From Candidatus Heteroruminococcus faecigallinarum (GTDB lineage: Bacteria; Bacillota; Clostridia; Oscillospirales; Ruminococcaceae), in contig CAJFKV010000002.1 of assembly GCA_904387055.1 (NCBI GenBank), forward strand, positions 23,770-87,769: a stretch of DNA of 64,000 nucleotides, written 5' to 3'. Positions 45,454 to 53,678 of this stretch are shown here, piece after piece; positions within the stretch are counted from its first letter, which is position 1; every line of letters begins with the position of its first letter. Position numbers and translations under genes: made by a program. A model generated the notes under the pieces. That model ran no database searches, was not told the DNA's origin, and saw only the letters and a program-made list of their open reading frames with translations.

Positions 45454-47003
45454 ATCGTTCTTTCGTCCGGCGGATTGCTGCCGGCTTTCTGTCCCTCTCC
45501 CTGCTTCTTTCCCTCCCCGCCTGGGCAGACGACGGCCGCCCTCAGCTGGAATCCCTCTCCCTGGGGCGGGAAACCGTCTCCCCCGGAGGCCGGATTTCTC
45601 TGGAAGGGCAGGCCTGGGCGGGGGAAGGGGAGATGGGCCCCATCCAGCTGTATTTCCAAGAGGAATCCTCCGGCCGGGTGCTCATGGGCGTTTTGCGGGA
45701 AACCCGGGACACCGGAGAAGGTCCCCCTCCCTCCCTGGCCGACTACAGCGGCACGCTGGCCGTCCCGGCGGACGCCCCGCTGGGGGAGTACCGGTTATTC
45801 CGAGTGTCCCTTCGGGACAACTCCGGCGGATTCCTCCGCCTGGAGAAGGCCCCTTCCTCCCGTGAAGGCTGGGAGGTCCTGGACTGGGACCTCTCTTTCA
45901 CAGTGGTGGAATCGGTGGCTCCCTCCTCTCCAGCCGCCGTCACCCTCTCCCCGGCCCGGGCACAGCCGGGCGACACGGTGACCGTCACCGTCTCCTCCCA
46001 AGGGGAAAGCCCCCTGCGCGGCGCCTCCCTCCTCTTCCGGGAAGAGGGCGGCAGCCACTCTCTGGCCTGTTCCCTTCAAGAGACGGATGGATGGGTAGAC
46101 CCATACACTCTGTCGGGAGAACTGGCCCTTCCCGAGGAGCTTCCCTCCGGAAACTACAGCCTGTGCAGCCTGACCCTTACCGACGGGTCCGGCGCCCGGC
46201 AGACCTACTCCTCCCAGGAGGGGGAGGATCTTCTCCCCCTGCCGGTGGCCGCCGTCTTGACCGTAACGGGGGACAGCGGGGACACCACCGCCCCCGTTCT
46301 GGACGCTCTCTTCCTGGGGGAACCCTCCCGGGAGGATGGGAGCTGGGTCTGGCCGGTGACGGTCACCGCCCGGGACACCGGCTCCGGCCTGGATCACATC
46401 ACTCTGCGGTTTGAACAGGGGGAGGAATCGGTCAGCACCGTGCTGTACGGCAACGGGGCGGAAAGCGGGTCCTTCCAGGGGGAGATCACGGTAACGGCCG
46501 CCTCCCCCGCCGGCACCTATACCCTGGCCCAGGCCACCCTGGCCGACCAGGTGGGCAACCGGTCCTACTACCAGCCGGCGGACGACTGTTCCAAACGAGC
46601 CCAGCCCCTTCCTCAGCTTCTCACCCTCTCGGTACAGGGGACCGGCGCCGGGGACGAGGAGGCACCCGCCCTCCTTTCCCTCACCCTGGAGGAACAGCGA
46701 ATCCAGACCGGGGAGGCCATCCTGGTGACTGCCCGGACCGAGGACGGCGGGTCCCCCGCCCAGAAGGTGGAGCTCCAGTTCCGCAACGAGGGGGGACGGT
46801 CGATTGCCGTCACCCTGGAACCGGACCGGTCCGGCCAGCTGACCGGGTGGGTAAAGAAGTACCAGACCGAAACGGCCGGCCGCTACCGCCTGGTAAAGGC
46901 AGCGGTGACCGATCAAGCCGGCAACCGCCGGGTGTACCGGCAGGAGCCGGGCAGGGGGGAAGAGCCCCTGCCCTTTTCCACCGGCTTCTGGGTGGAGGAA
47001 TGA
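45450..47003 (+). CDS. Secreted protein with four tandem beta-sandwich-like repeats
   Basis: A 517-residue protein with a signal peptide (FVRRIAAGFLSLSLLLSLPAWAD) and no further helix. Four repeats of about 121 residues are marked by GEYRLFRVSLRDNSG near 111, GNYSLCSLTLTDGSG near 233, GTYTLAQATLADQVGN near 354 and GRYRLVKAAVTDQAGN near 476. This recurring tyrosine, x-leucine and Asp-x-x-Gly pattern is Ig-like or CARDB-like. Start GTG 45450 overlaps the end of the MMPL gene by 4 bases, so translation is coupled. I know no named family. It may form part of the export machine outside the membrane or bind its cargo. Confidence 0.8.
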   Translation: MNRSFVRRIAAGFLSLSLLLSLPAWADDGRPQLESLSLGRETVSPGGRISLEGQAWAGEGEMGPIQLYFQEESSGRVLMGVLRETRDTGEGPPPSLADYSGTLAVPADAPLGEYRLFRVSLRDNSGGFLRLEKAPSSREGWEVLDWDLSFTVVESVAPSSPAAVTLSPARAQPGDTVTVTVSSQGESPLRGASLLFREEGGSHSLACSLQETDGWVDPYTLSGELALPEELPSGNYSLCSLTLTDGSGARQTYSSQEGEDLLPLPVAAVLTVTGDSGDTTAPVLDALFLGEPSREDGSWVWPVTVTARDTGSGLDHITLRFEQGEESVSTVLYGNGAESGSFQGEITVTAASPAGTYTLAQATLADQVGNRSYYQPADDCSKRAQPLPQLLTLSVQGTGAGDEEAPALLSLTLEEQRIQTGEAILVTARTEDGGSPAQKVELQFRNEGGRSIAVTLEPDRSGQLTGWVKKYQTETAGRYRLVKAAVTDQAGNRRVYRQEPGRGEEPLPFSTGFWVEE

Positions 47004-47046
47004 CCCTTTTCCCTTCGATTTTTCTTGCAATGAGGTGACCAACAAG

Positions 47047-49128
47047 ATGAACAGTTCTTCCAGATCCCGGGCCGCCGCGGTCCTTGCCGCCTGGCTGGCC
47101 CTCTCCCTTCCCCTCTCGGTGCTGGCCGAGGAACCGGCCTCCCCGCCGCCCAAGGAGGAGGTAATCTATGCCAATCTCGCAACCGACGGTTCCCTCCAAA
47201 GCCTCTATGTGGTCAATTCCTACGACCTGGAGGAGGAGACGGCCATTACCGACTACGGGGAGTACACCCAGGTAAAGAACCTGACCACCACCCAGCCTCT
47301 CTCCGTGGAAGACGGAGCCGTTTCCTTCACGGCCCCCGCCGGAAAGTTCTACTACCAGGGCGCCCTCGCCGGCCGGGAGATCCCCTGGCTGGTGGAGGTG
47401 ACCTACCGGCTGGACGGCCAGCCCATTTCCGGGGAGGAGCTGGCCGGGGCCAGCGGTCACCTGGAGATGACGCTGGATCTGCGGCAGAATCCCAACGCCG
47501 ATCCCCGTTACCGGGAGGATTTCTCCCTCCAAACCACCATCTCCCTGGACAGCGAGCGCTGCCGGAACATCCAAGCGCCCCAGGCCACCGTCGCCAATGC
47601 GGGAGGGAACAAGCAGCTCTCCTACATCCTCCTGGCGGGGGACGAAGGGCACTTTTCCATCGCCGCCGACGTCACCAACTTTGAGATGGACGGCATCCAG
47701 ATCAACGCCATCCCCCTCACCCTCACCATCGACGACCCGGATACCTCCGAGATCAAGGACCGCATCTACGACCTGCAGGACGGAGCCCGTCAGCTGGACG
47801 ACGGAGCCCAGACCCTGCGGGACGGGGTGGGGCAGCTGCAGGAAGGCAGCGCCGACCTGGAGGAGGGGGCCTACGACCTGTGGGACGGCGCCCGGGAACT
47901 GTACCGGGGCAGCAAGGAGCTGTCCGACGGTTCCCAGGAGCTGGCCGAAGGAGCGGTCAGCCTGCGGGACGGCTTCCAGCAGCTGGAAGCGGGGGGCGCC
48001 AGCCTGAAGGAAGGCATCGCTTCCTTCCAGGGGCAGGTGGCGGCCGCCCTGGAGGACGCCGGTTTTTCCCCCGTCCTTCCGGAAACGCCGGAGGACCCCC
48101 TCTCCCCCGCCTACCTTCTCCAGGTGGGGAAGGTCCTGGACGTCGCCCTCCGGCAGGCCATTGACGCCTTGACCGGCCTCTCCGGCCAGATCTCCGAAGG
48201 CAGCGGCCTTACCCCGGCGGAGCAGCCGGCGGAAGAGCCCGCCCTTTCCCCCGAGGAGGAGCCGGCTCCCGCCCCCGGCGATCCACTCGCCCCCGACGGA
48301 ACCGGCGGGGAAACGCCCCTTCCTCCGGAAGAAACCGGCGACACCCCTGCCGGCCAGCCGGGGACCGGCGGCCCTCTCCCCGATGAAGAGGTTCCCTCCG
48401 CCCCGGAAGGGGACGGTTCCTCCGGCCAGGAGAACAATCCCCCCGCCCTGGAAGAGGGAGACGCCGGCGGGGAGGAGGCGTCCGGCCCGGACAGCGCCCC
48501 TGTAGAGGAGCCTTCCTCCACAGGGACAGCGGACGGCGGGGAACCGGTTTCCCAGGTTCTGGCCGCCGCCGCGCCGGAGATGGACCCGGCTACCCTCCAG
48601 GCGACCTTGGCCACCTTGGTCCAGCTGCGGCAGATGAACCAGCTGGTCAACGGCCAGCTGGAGTACCTGGCGGGTGTGGAGGCCCTGGCCGGCGGGTTTG
48701 ACCAGCTGTACCAAGGGCTGGATCAGCTGCTGGGGGGAATCGATGAGCTGACCGACGGCAGTTCCAGCCTCCGCAGCGGCGCCGGGGATCTGTACGACGG
48801 GAGCGTGGACCTGAAGGAGGGAACCGAGGACCTCTACGACGGGACGGTGGAGCTGGAGGACGGCACCGCCCAGCTGAAAGACGAATCCGCCGACATGGAT
48901 GGGGAGGTGGACGACCGGATTCAGGAGATTCTGGACGAATACCGGGGCGGCAATTCCCAGCCCGTTTCCTTTGTCAGCCCCCGGAACACCCAGGTGGAAT
49001 CGGTGCAGTTTGTTCTGAAAACCGCCGAGATCTCCCTGCCCGACGATCCCGCCCCCGTCCAGGAGGAGGAGCCCTCCCTCACCCTCTGGCAGCGGTTTCT
49101 CAACCTCTTCTCCTTCCTCCAGAATTGA
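47047..49128 (+). CDS. Secreted protein with heptad LxxG coiled-coil (YhgE/Pip-like)
   Basis: A 693-residue protein. A signal peptide ends near VLAEEP. After a beta-rich head (30-235) comes a regular heptad array from about 241 to 325 (LDDGAQTLRDGVGQLQEG pattern), a Pro/Glu/Gly-rich linker (about 385-510), then a second array at about 531-618 (LYQGLDQLLGGIDELTDG). This Leu-x-x-Gly heptad is the coil seen in YhgE/Pip and in some MMPL exporters. The C-terminal end (LTLWQRFLNLFSFL) may touch the membrane. Start ATG 47047 is 8 bases after GAGGTGA. Last gene of the MMPL operon. Confidence 0.82.
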   Translation: MNSSSRSRAAAVLAAWLALSLPLSVLAEEPASPPPKEEVIYANLATDGSLQSLYVVNSYDLEEETAITDYGEYTQVKNLTTTQPLSVEDGAVSFTAPAGKFYYQGALAGREIPWLVEVTYRLDGQPISGEELAGASGHLEMTLDLRQNPNADPRYREDFSLQTTISLDSERCRNIQAPQATVANAGGNKQLSYILLAGDEGHFSIAADVTNFEMDGIQINAIPLTLTIDDPDTSEIKDRIYDLQDGARQLDDGAQTLRDGVGQLQEGSADLEEGAYDLWDGARELYRGSKELSDGSQELAEGAVSLRDGFQQLEAGGASLKEGIASFQGQVAAALEDAGFSPVLPETPEDPLSPAYLLQVGKVLDVALRQAIDALTGLSGQISEGSGLTPAEQPAEEPALSPEEEPAPAPGDPLAPDGTGGETPLPPEETGDTPAGQPGTGGPLPDEEVPSAPEGDGSSGQENNPPALEEGDAGGEEASGPDSAPVEEPSSTGTADGGEPVSQVLAAAAPEMDPATLQATLATLVQLRQMNQLVNGQLEYLAGVEALAGGFDQLYQGLDQLLGGIDELTDGSSSLRSGAGDLYDGSVDLKEGTEDLYDGTVELEDGTAQLKDESADMDGEVDDRIQEILDEYRGGNSQPVSFVSPRNTQVESVQFVLKTAEISLPDDPAPVQEEEPSLTLWQRFLNLFSFLQN

Positions 49129-49136
49129 CCCCTTCC

Positions 49137-49165
49137 CGGGCCGGCCCATGGCCGGCCCGTTTTTT
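49137..49165 (+). terminator. Terminator of the MMPL operon
   Basis: Perfect 10-bp stem CGGGCCGGCC with GGCCGGCCCG, 3-base loop, then TTTTTT. Confidence 0.9.
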
Positions 49166-49202
49166 CTCCGCCCTGCCCCGGCAGAAGACGGCCCCTCCCG
49201 CC

Positions 49203-49232
49203 TTGACCGGCCGGGGCGCCAGGCGTTATAAT
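49203..49232 (+). promoter_or_regulatory. Promoter of the M24 peptidase gene
   Basis: TTGACC, 18-base spacer, TATAAT, about 40 bases before the gene. Confidence 0.75.
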
Positions 49233-49274
49233 GGAACTTGCCTTTGAAACCACAACGGGAAAGGAAGGATCCGA

Positions 49275-50354
49275 ATGATTATCATGAACCAGGACCGCCT
49301 GCGCCGGGTCATCGACAACATGCACCGCCAGGGCCTGGAACAGATTCTGGTCACGGCCACCGCCTCGGTGTACTATCTCACCGGGGTATGGGTGGAGCCG
49401 CTGGAGCGGCTGCTGGCCCTCTACCTGGACGACACCGGTCGGTGCGTCCTCTTTGGCAACGCCCTCTTCGGCCTGGAAGAGGGGGACGGCCTCACCGTTC
49501 TCACCCATACCGACAGCGACGACCCTGTAGCCCAGATTGCCCAAACGGTCCGCCCCGGCAAGCTGGGAATCGACAAATTCTGGGCCAGCCGGTTCCTCAT
49601 CGGCCTGATGGAGCAGCGCCGGGACATCACCCCGGTGGTGGGCTCCGCCCCGGTGGACGACGCCCGGATGCTGAAGGACGCCCAGGAAATCGAGGCCATG
49701 GTGGCCGCCTCCCGGATCAACGACCAGGTGATGGCGATCGCCTCGGCCGCCGTGAAGGACGGGGCGACCGAAGAAGAGCTGGCCGCCCTGGTGGAGCGCA
49801 CCTTCCGGGAGAAGGGGGCCGACCGGTCCAGCGAGGGACAGCTGGTCTGCTTCGGGCCCAACGGCGCCGACCCCCATCACGCCCCCAACAGGACGGTCAT
49901 TGCCCGGGGGGATACGGTGGTCTTTGACATCTTCATCCCCATCCACCGGTATTGGTGCGACATGACCCGCACCTTCTTCTTCCGGGAGGCCAGCGACGAG
50001 GGGCGGCGGGTCTACGAGGCGGTAAAAGCGGCCAACCTGGCTGCCGAAGCCCTCATCCGCCCTGGGCTGCCCATGCGGGATTTTGACCGGGCCGCCCGGA
50101 AGGTGATTGAGGACGCCGGCTATGGCCCCTATTTCACCCACCGGCTGGGCCACGGGGCAGGTCTGGACTGCCACGAGCCGCCGGACAACAGCTCGGCCAA
50201 CCACACCATCGCCCAGCCGGGGATGGTATTCTCGGTGGAGCCGGGGATCTACCTGCCCGGCAAGCTGGGCGTGCGGATCGAGGACCTTGTCCTGGTCACC
50301 GAGGACGGCTGCCGGGTGCTCAACGCCTTCTCCAAGGAGCTGACCATCCTATAG
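49275..50354 (+). CDS. M24 family metallopeptidase (Xaa-Pro aminopeptidase-like)
   Basis: A 359-residue cytoplasmic peptidase. The creatinase-like N-terminal domain covers about 1-125. The pita-bread catalytic domain has both Asp ligands in VVFDIFIPIHRYWCDMTRTF near 215-230, the His ligand in HRLGHGAGLDCHE near 292, Glu in FSVEPGIYLPG near 322 and Glu in VRIEDLVLV near 338. It removes N-terminal residues before proline, releasing proline and other amino acids from peptides. GGAAGGAT precedes ATG 49275; ATG 49284 is a second option. It is monocistronic. Confidence 0.92.
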   Translation: MIIMNQDRLRRVIDNMHRQGLEQILVTATASVYYLTGVWVEPLERLLALYLDDTGRCVLFGNALFGLEEGDGLTVLTHTDSDDPVAQIAQTVRPGKLGIDKFWASRFLIGLMEQRRDITPVVGSAPVDDARMLKDAQEIEAMVAASRINDQVMAIASAAVKDGATEEELAALVERTFREKGADRSSEGQLVCFGPNGADPHHAPNRTVIARGDTVVFDIFIPIHRYWCDMTRTFFFREASDEGRRVYEAVKAANLAAEALIRPGLPMRDFDRAARKVIEDAGYGPYFTHRLGHGAGLDCHEPPDNSSANHTIAQPGMVFSVEPGIYLPGKLGVRIEDLVLVTEDGCRVLNAFSKELTIL

Positions 50355-50369
50355 CGGCGGCCGCTCTGC

Positions 50370-50416
50370 AGGGGCGTCCCTTCCTATGGAAAGGGACGCC
50401 CCTGTTTGAATTTTTC
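50370..50416 (+). terminator. Terminator of the M24 peptidase gene
   Basis: Perfect 13-bp stem AGGGGCGTCCCTT with AAGGGACGCCCCT, 8-base loop, then GTTTGAATTTTT. The next 200 bases are strongly AT-rich and show nothing else until the promoter at 50633. Confidence 0.85.
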
Positions 50417-50632
50417 AACATTTTGCCCTGCATTTTTCATTTTTCTGTTGCGGCTTTCAATTTATCCTTTCCGCTCCTTTTCTCTGTCTTTTCTTGGAAA
50501 TTCGCTTTCCGTTGCTTTTTTATCCGAGGTGGATAGAATTTTTTAAGTAATATATATAAAAATTTATCCTTTGTTCACAATTTTTTATAGAAAAAATCTC
50601 TATCCCTCCTCTTTTTTTCTCTACAAAAAGGA

Positions 50633-50661
50633 TTGGCTTTTCGCTGCAAGTGTGGTATCAT
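50633..50661 (+). promoter_or_regulatory. Promoter of the NhaC/MetT-like transporter gene
   Basis: TTGGCT, 17-base spacer, TATCAT. Predicted start near 50668, giving a leader of about 145 bases. Confidence 0.68.
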
Positions 50662-50708
50662 GAAACCACAGAGGGGTGGCATTGCGCAGCCGCTCCTTTA
50701 TCATCGGT

Positions 50709-50792
50709 CCGTCTGGAGACGGGGTTTATACAAATTCCTTCCTTTCATTGCGGTACTGAAAGGAAGGAAACACCCTCTCGGCAGCTGCCGAG
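50709..50792 (+). promoter_or_regulatory. Structured leader of the transporter gene
   Basis: Three stems in a row: CCGTCT/AGACGG (50709-50722), a perfect 13-bp stem TTCCTTCCTTTCA/TGAAAGGAAGGAA (50735-50769) and the 16-base palindrome CTCGGCAGCTGCCGAG (50777-50792). The ribosome site starts about 9 bases later. It fits no riboswitch class I can name (not an S-box), but looks like a regulated leader. Confidence 0.5.
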
Positions 50793-50812
50793 CACAACTA
50801 AGGAGGTTAGTT

Positions 50813-52225
50813 ATGAGTCAAAAGGACCTGAAAAAAGGCAGCGGCGTTGCCCTAATTCCCTTTCTGCTCTTCATTGTAATCTACCTGGGCGCCGGCATCA
50901 TTCTCCAGTCCCAAGGTGTGGACATGGCCTTCTATCAATTCCCCTCGGTTGTCGCCATCTTTATTGCGGTTCTGGTTGCCTTCTGCATTGGCAAGGGCAC
51001 CATCGATGAAAAATTTGCCGTCTTTGCCAAGGGCGCCGGCGAGGAAAACATTCTCATCATGCTGATGATCTACATTCTGGCGGGCGCCTTTTCCACCGTG
51101 GCCGGCGCCATGGGCGGCGTCGACGCCACCGTTAACCTGGGCCTTTCCCTGATTCCTGCCCGGTTTATAACTGCCGGTCTCTTCATCATCTCCTGCTTCC
51201 TGTCTCTCGCCACCGGTACCTCTATGGGCACCATCAGTGCCATCGTCCCCATCGCCCTGGGCACGGCGGACAAGGCGGGCCTCAACCTGGTACTGGTCAT
51301 GGCGGCCTGTGTGGGCGGCGCCATGTTTGGAGACAACCTGTCCATGATTTCGGACACCACCATCTCCGCCACCCGGACCCAGGGCTGCCAGCTGCGGGAT
51401 AAATTCCGGGTCAACCTTCTGATCGCTCTTCCCGCCGCCATCATCACGGCGATTCTGCTGCTGATCTTCGGCGCGCCGGTCACCCCCACTCCTCTGGATG
51501 ATCTGTCCTTCAGCATTATCAAGGTCATTCCCTACATTCTGGTGCTGGTTTTGGCCCTGGTGGGGATGAACGTCTTCCTGGTGCTCACCATCGGCATCTT
51601 CTCCGCCGGCATCATCGGCCTGGTGGGCGGCGAGCTGACCATCCTCACCTTTGCTCAGAACATCTGGACCGGTTTCACCGGCATGAACGAAGTCTTCTTC
51701 CTGTCCCTCTTCTGCGGCGGCCTGGCTGCCATGACCGCTCACTACGGCGGCATCGACTGGTTGATCAGCCATGTGCGGAAATTTATTAAGGGCAAGAACT
51801 CCGCTCAGGTGGGCATTGCCGCCATGGTTTCGGTCTGCGATATCGCTGTTGCCAATAACACCGTCGCCATCATCATCAGCGGTAACATTGCCAAGGACAT
51901 CTGCCGGGAGTTCAAGGTGGATCCTCGTCAAAGTGCCTCCCTGCTGGATATCTTCTCCTGCGTGTGGCAGGGCATTATCCCCTACGGCGCCCAGCTGCTG
52001 ATGATCGGCAGCCTGACGGCCGGCGCCGTGAGCCCCATGGACGTCATCCCGTACCTGTGGTACCAGCAGCTGCTGGCGGTTCTGGCCATTGTCTCCATCT
52101 TCGTTCCCTTTGCAGCGGGCACCATCAAGAAGGACCCGTGGAACTGGGAATACGATTGTGCCGAGTCGGCCGTTCCTGCCAAAATTGCTGCCATGAAGGC
52201 AGCGGAGGAAACCCCTGTTACCTAA
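50813..52225 (+). CDS. NhaC-family transporter, MetT-like
   Basis: A 470-residue membrane protein of the NhaC Na+/H+ antiporter family with about 11-12 hydrophobic helices. The family core is clear: LSLATGTSMGTISAIVPIAL near 125 and GGAMFGDNLSMISDTTISAT near 163, then a second half with FFLSLFCGGLAAMTAHYGGI near 295 and SVCDIAVANNTVAIIISG near 342. The branch resembles MetT, a predicted methionine transporter. The adjoining LysR gene and methionine gamma-lyase support methionine uptake, yet sodium/proton exchange remains possible. AAGGAGG precedes ATG 50813; the long open frame upstream covers the leader and is not used. Confidence 0.85.
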   Translation: MSQKDLKKGSGVALIPFLLFIVIYLGAGIILQSQGVDMAFYQFPSVVAIFIAVLVAFCIGKGTIDEKFAVFAKGAGEENILIMLMIYILAGAFSTVAGAMGGVDATVNLGLSLIPARFITAGLFIISCFLSLATGTSMGTISAIVPIALGTADKAGLNLVLVMAACVGGAMFGDNLSMISDTTISATRTQGCQLRDKFRVNLLIALPAAIITAILLLIFGAPVTPTPLDDLSFSIIKVIPYILVLVLALVGMNVFLVLTIGIFSAGIIGLVGGELTILTFAQNIWTGFTGMNEVFFLSLFCGGLAAMTAHYGGIDWLISHVRKFIKGKNSAQVGIAAMVSVCDIAVANNTVAIIISGNIAKDICREFKVDPRQSASLLDIFSCVWQGIIPYGAQLLMIGSLTAGAVSPMDVIPYLWYQQLLAVLAIVSIFVPFAAGTIKKDPWNWEYDCAESAVPAKIAAMKAAEETPVT

Positions 52226-52267
52226 TTGTTTTCTCTGGATATGTCCTCTCCTTTCCATCCCCGAAAC

Positions 52268-52303
52268 AGAAAAGCGCGCCGGAAACTTTCGGCGCGCTTT
52301 TCT
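52268..52303. terminator. Bidirectional terminator between transporter and LysR genes
   Basis: Perfect 14-bp stem AGAAAAGCGCGCCG with CGGCGCGCTTTTCT, 8-base loop, T-rich on both strands, between two convergent genes. Confidence 0.9.
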
Positions 52304-52316
52304 ACTTGTCTATTCT

Positions 52317-53306
52317 TTATCCGCGCCGGGCGGCCTCCTCTGCCTCCCGGTCCAGCTGCTCCCACAGCTGCCGGCGCAGCTGATCGGTATAGGCCAGGGA
52401 TTGGTCCACTGCCTCCCGCAGCAGTTCCAGGAACCGCTTGCCCTCTTCCCCCAGCCGCTTGTTCTTCGGCTTGATCCATCCCAGGCGCATCCGGTCTTCT
52501 ACCTCCAAAGGGATGGAGAGGATCACGGGGTCGCTGCTCTCGGCAGAGAAGAGGCCGCTGCCGGTGGTCACCGCGTCGCTGGTGGCAATGATCCGGATGG
52601 CGGTTCCCCGGTTGAACACGCTCACCCGCTGCTGGGTATTCTGTAGACCCAGCTGCACCTCCTCGGAAAAATCCAGGGAAACCCCCTGGTTCTGCTCAAA
52701 GATCATGTAGGGATAGGAGGCCAGCTCCTCCGGCCGCAGGCTGCGGCGGCGGGCCAGGGGATGGCCGGGGCGCAGATACACGCAAGGCTGTACCGCCTGG
52801 ATCTCGTGAAACTCCAGATCGTTGTTCTCCAGGATTCTGCCTACCATCTTCTGGTTGGCGGAGGAAAGAAACATCACCCCCAGGTCGGAGCGGTTCTCGC
52901 TCACATCCTGAATTACCACGTCCATCCCCGTCTCCTTGATACAGTAGCTGTACCGCTCCCCATCCCGTTCCTGCAGCAGATGGCAGAAGGCGTCCTCGGT
53001 AAAGGGATAGCGCTGGGTGGAGACGGTGAAATGGACTGTCTGATGCTGCTTTTGCCCCTGATAGATCTGGGTGATCTTCTCCTTCTGTTCCAGCAGGGCG
53101 GTAGCATAACCCACAAACTCTCTCCCGTCGGAGGTGAGCTCCACCCCCCGGTTGCTCCGCTGGAAGAGACGCACCCCCAGCTCCTCCTCCAGATCCCGCA
53201 CCGAGCTGCTGATGTTGGATTGGGACAAAAAAAGCTGCTGTGCCGCCTTGTTCATGGACCTGCAGCGGGCAATTTCCACCACATACAAAAGCTGCTGAAA
53301 GGTCAT
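52317..53306 (-). CDS. LysR family transcriptional regulator
   Basis: A 329-residue LTTR. The HTH is FQQLLYVVEIARCRSMNKAA then QQLFLSQSNISSSVRDLEEE at about 3-45, followed by LGVRLFQRSNRGVELTSDGR. The effector domain starts near 90 (VHFTVSTQRYPFTED) and ends in a longer helical tail (EEGKRFLELLREAVDQSLA). It is divergent from methionine gamma-lyase and convergent with the transporter. A T-N11-A inverted repeat stands next to its -35, at about -66 of the divergent promoter, as expected of an autorepressing activator. AAGGAGG precedes ATG 53306; the longer frame runs into the promoter. Confidence 0.93.
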   Translation of the reverse strand: MTFQQLLYVVEIARCRSMNKAAQQLFLSQSNISSSVRDLEEELGVRLFQRSNRGVELTSDGREFVGYATALLEQKEKITQIYQGQKQHQTVHFTVSTQRYPFTEDAFCHLLQERDGERYSYCIKETGMDVVIQDVSENRSDLGVMFLSSANQKMVGRILENNDLEFHEIQAVQPCVYLRPGHPLARRRSLRPEELASYPYMIFEQNQGVSLDFSEEVQLGLQNTQQRVSVFNRGTAIRIIATSDAVTTGSGLFSAESSDPVILSIPLEVEDRMRLGWIKPKNKRLGEEGKRFLELLREAVDQSLAYTDQLRRQLWEQLDREAEEAARRG

Positions 53307-53343
53307 GGCCGTTCCTCCTTTTCTGGCTGGGGCCGCCACTTGT

Positions 53344-53372
53344 ATTATACGGCAGCGGAGGGGATCGGTCAA
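53344..53372 (-). promoter_or_regulatory. Promoter of the LysR gene
   Basis: TTGACC, 17-base spacer, TATAAT on the minus strand, about 38 bases before the gene. Confidence 0.85.
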
Positions 53373-53374
53373 TT

Positions 53375-53397
53375 GGTTATTAAAAAAATAGATAACC
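53375..53397. promoter_or_regulatory. LysR-type operator (T-N11-A box)
   Basis: GGTTAT, 11 bases, ATAACC: 6-bp perfect arms with the LTTR T-N11-A spacing. It lies 3 bases upstream of the LysR gene -35 and is centred about 66 bases upstream of the predicted methionine gamma-lyase start. Confidence 0.7.
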
Positions 53398-53436
53398 AGG
53401 CAGTTGAAAGAAATATTAGCACTTTTTCCAAAACTA

Positions 53437-53445
53437 TGATATAGT
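53437..53445 (+). promoter_or_regulatory. Extended -10 promoter of methionine gamma-lyase
   Basis: TGATATAGT without a good -35, as usual for promoters that need an activator. Start predicted near 53452; the leader of about 225 bases holds the inverted repeat TGAAAT-N10-ATTTCA at 53478-53499 and no clear gene. Confidence 0.6.
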
Positions 53446-53678
53446 AAAGATAGAACAATTGAATATTCCTTCTGATGTGAAATATTTTTATCTATTTCAT
53501 ACAAATTTCATGCAGATTCTCCCTGTTGAACTCTGTATGGAGGAGGGCAATGTCCTGGAGATTTCCTTTCCCTCCTTTTTCAATAAGAAACAGGGAGTTT
53601 TGGGAACCGTTTCCCCGCTAAGGGGCCGATGATAGCGCACCTGCCCGAAGCGCACGGGCAATTGCAGGAAAGGATGGT

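Noticed and set aside
46810..49149. 779-residue open frame antisense to the LxxG coil gene
   Set aside because: Its repeats are the reverse image of the heptads on the coding strand; no start signal.
53511..53633. 40-codon upstream ORF in the methionine gamma-lyase leader
   Set aside because: No ribosome site before its ATG and no recognisable pattern.
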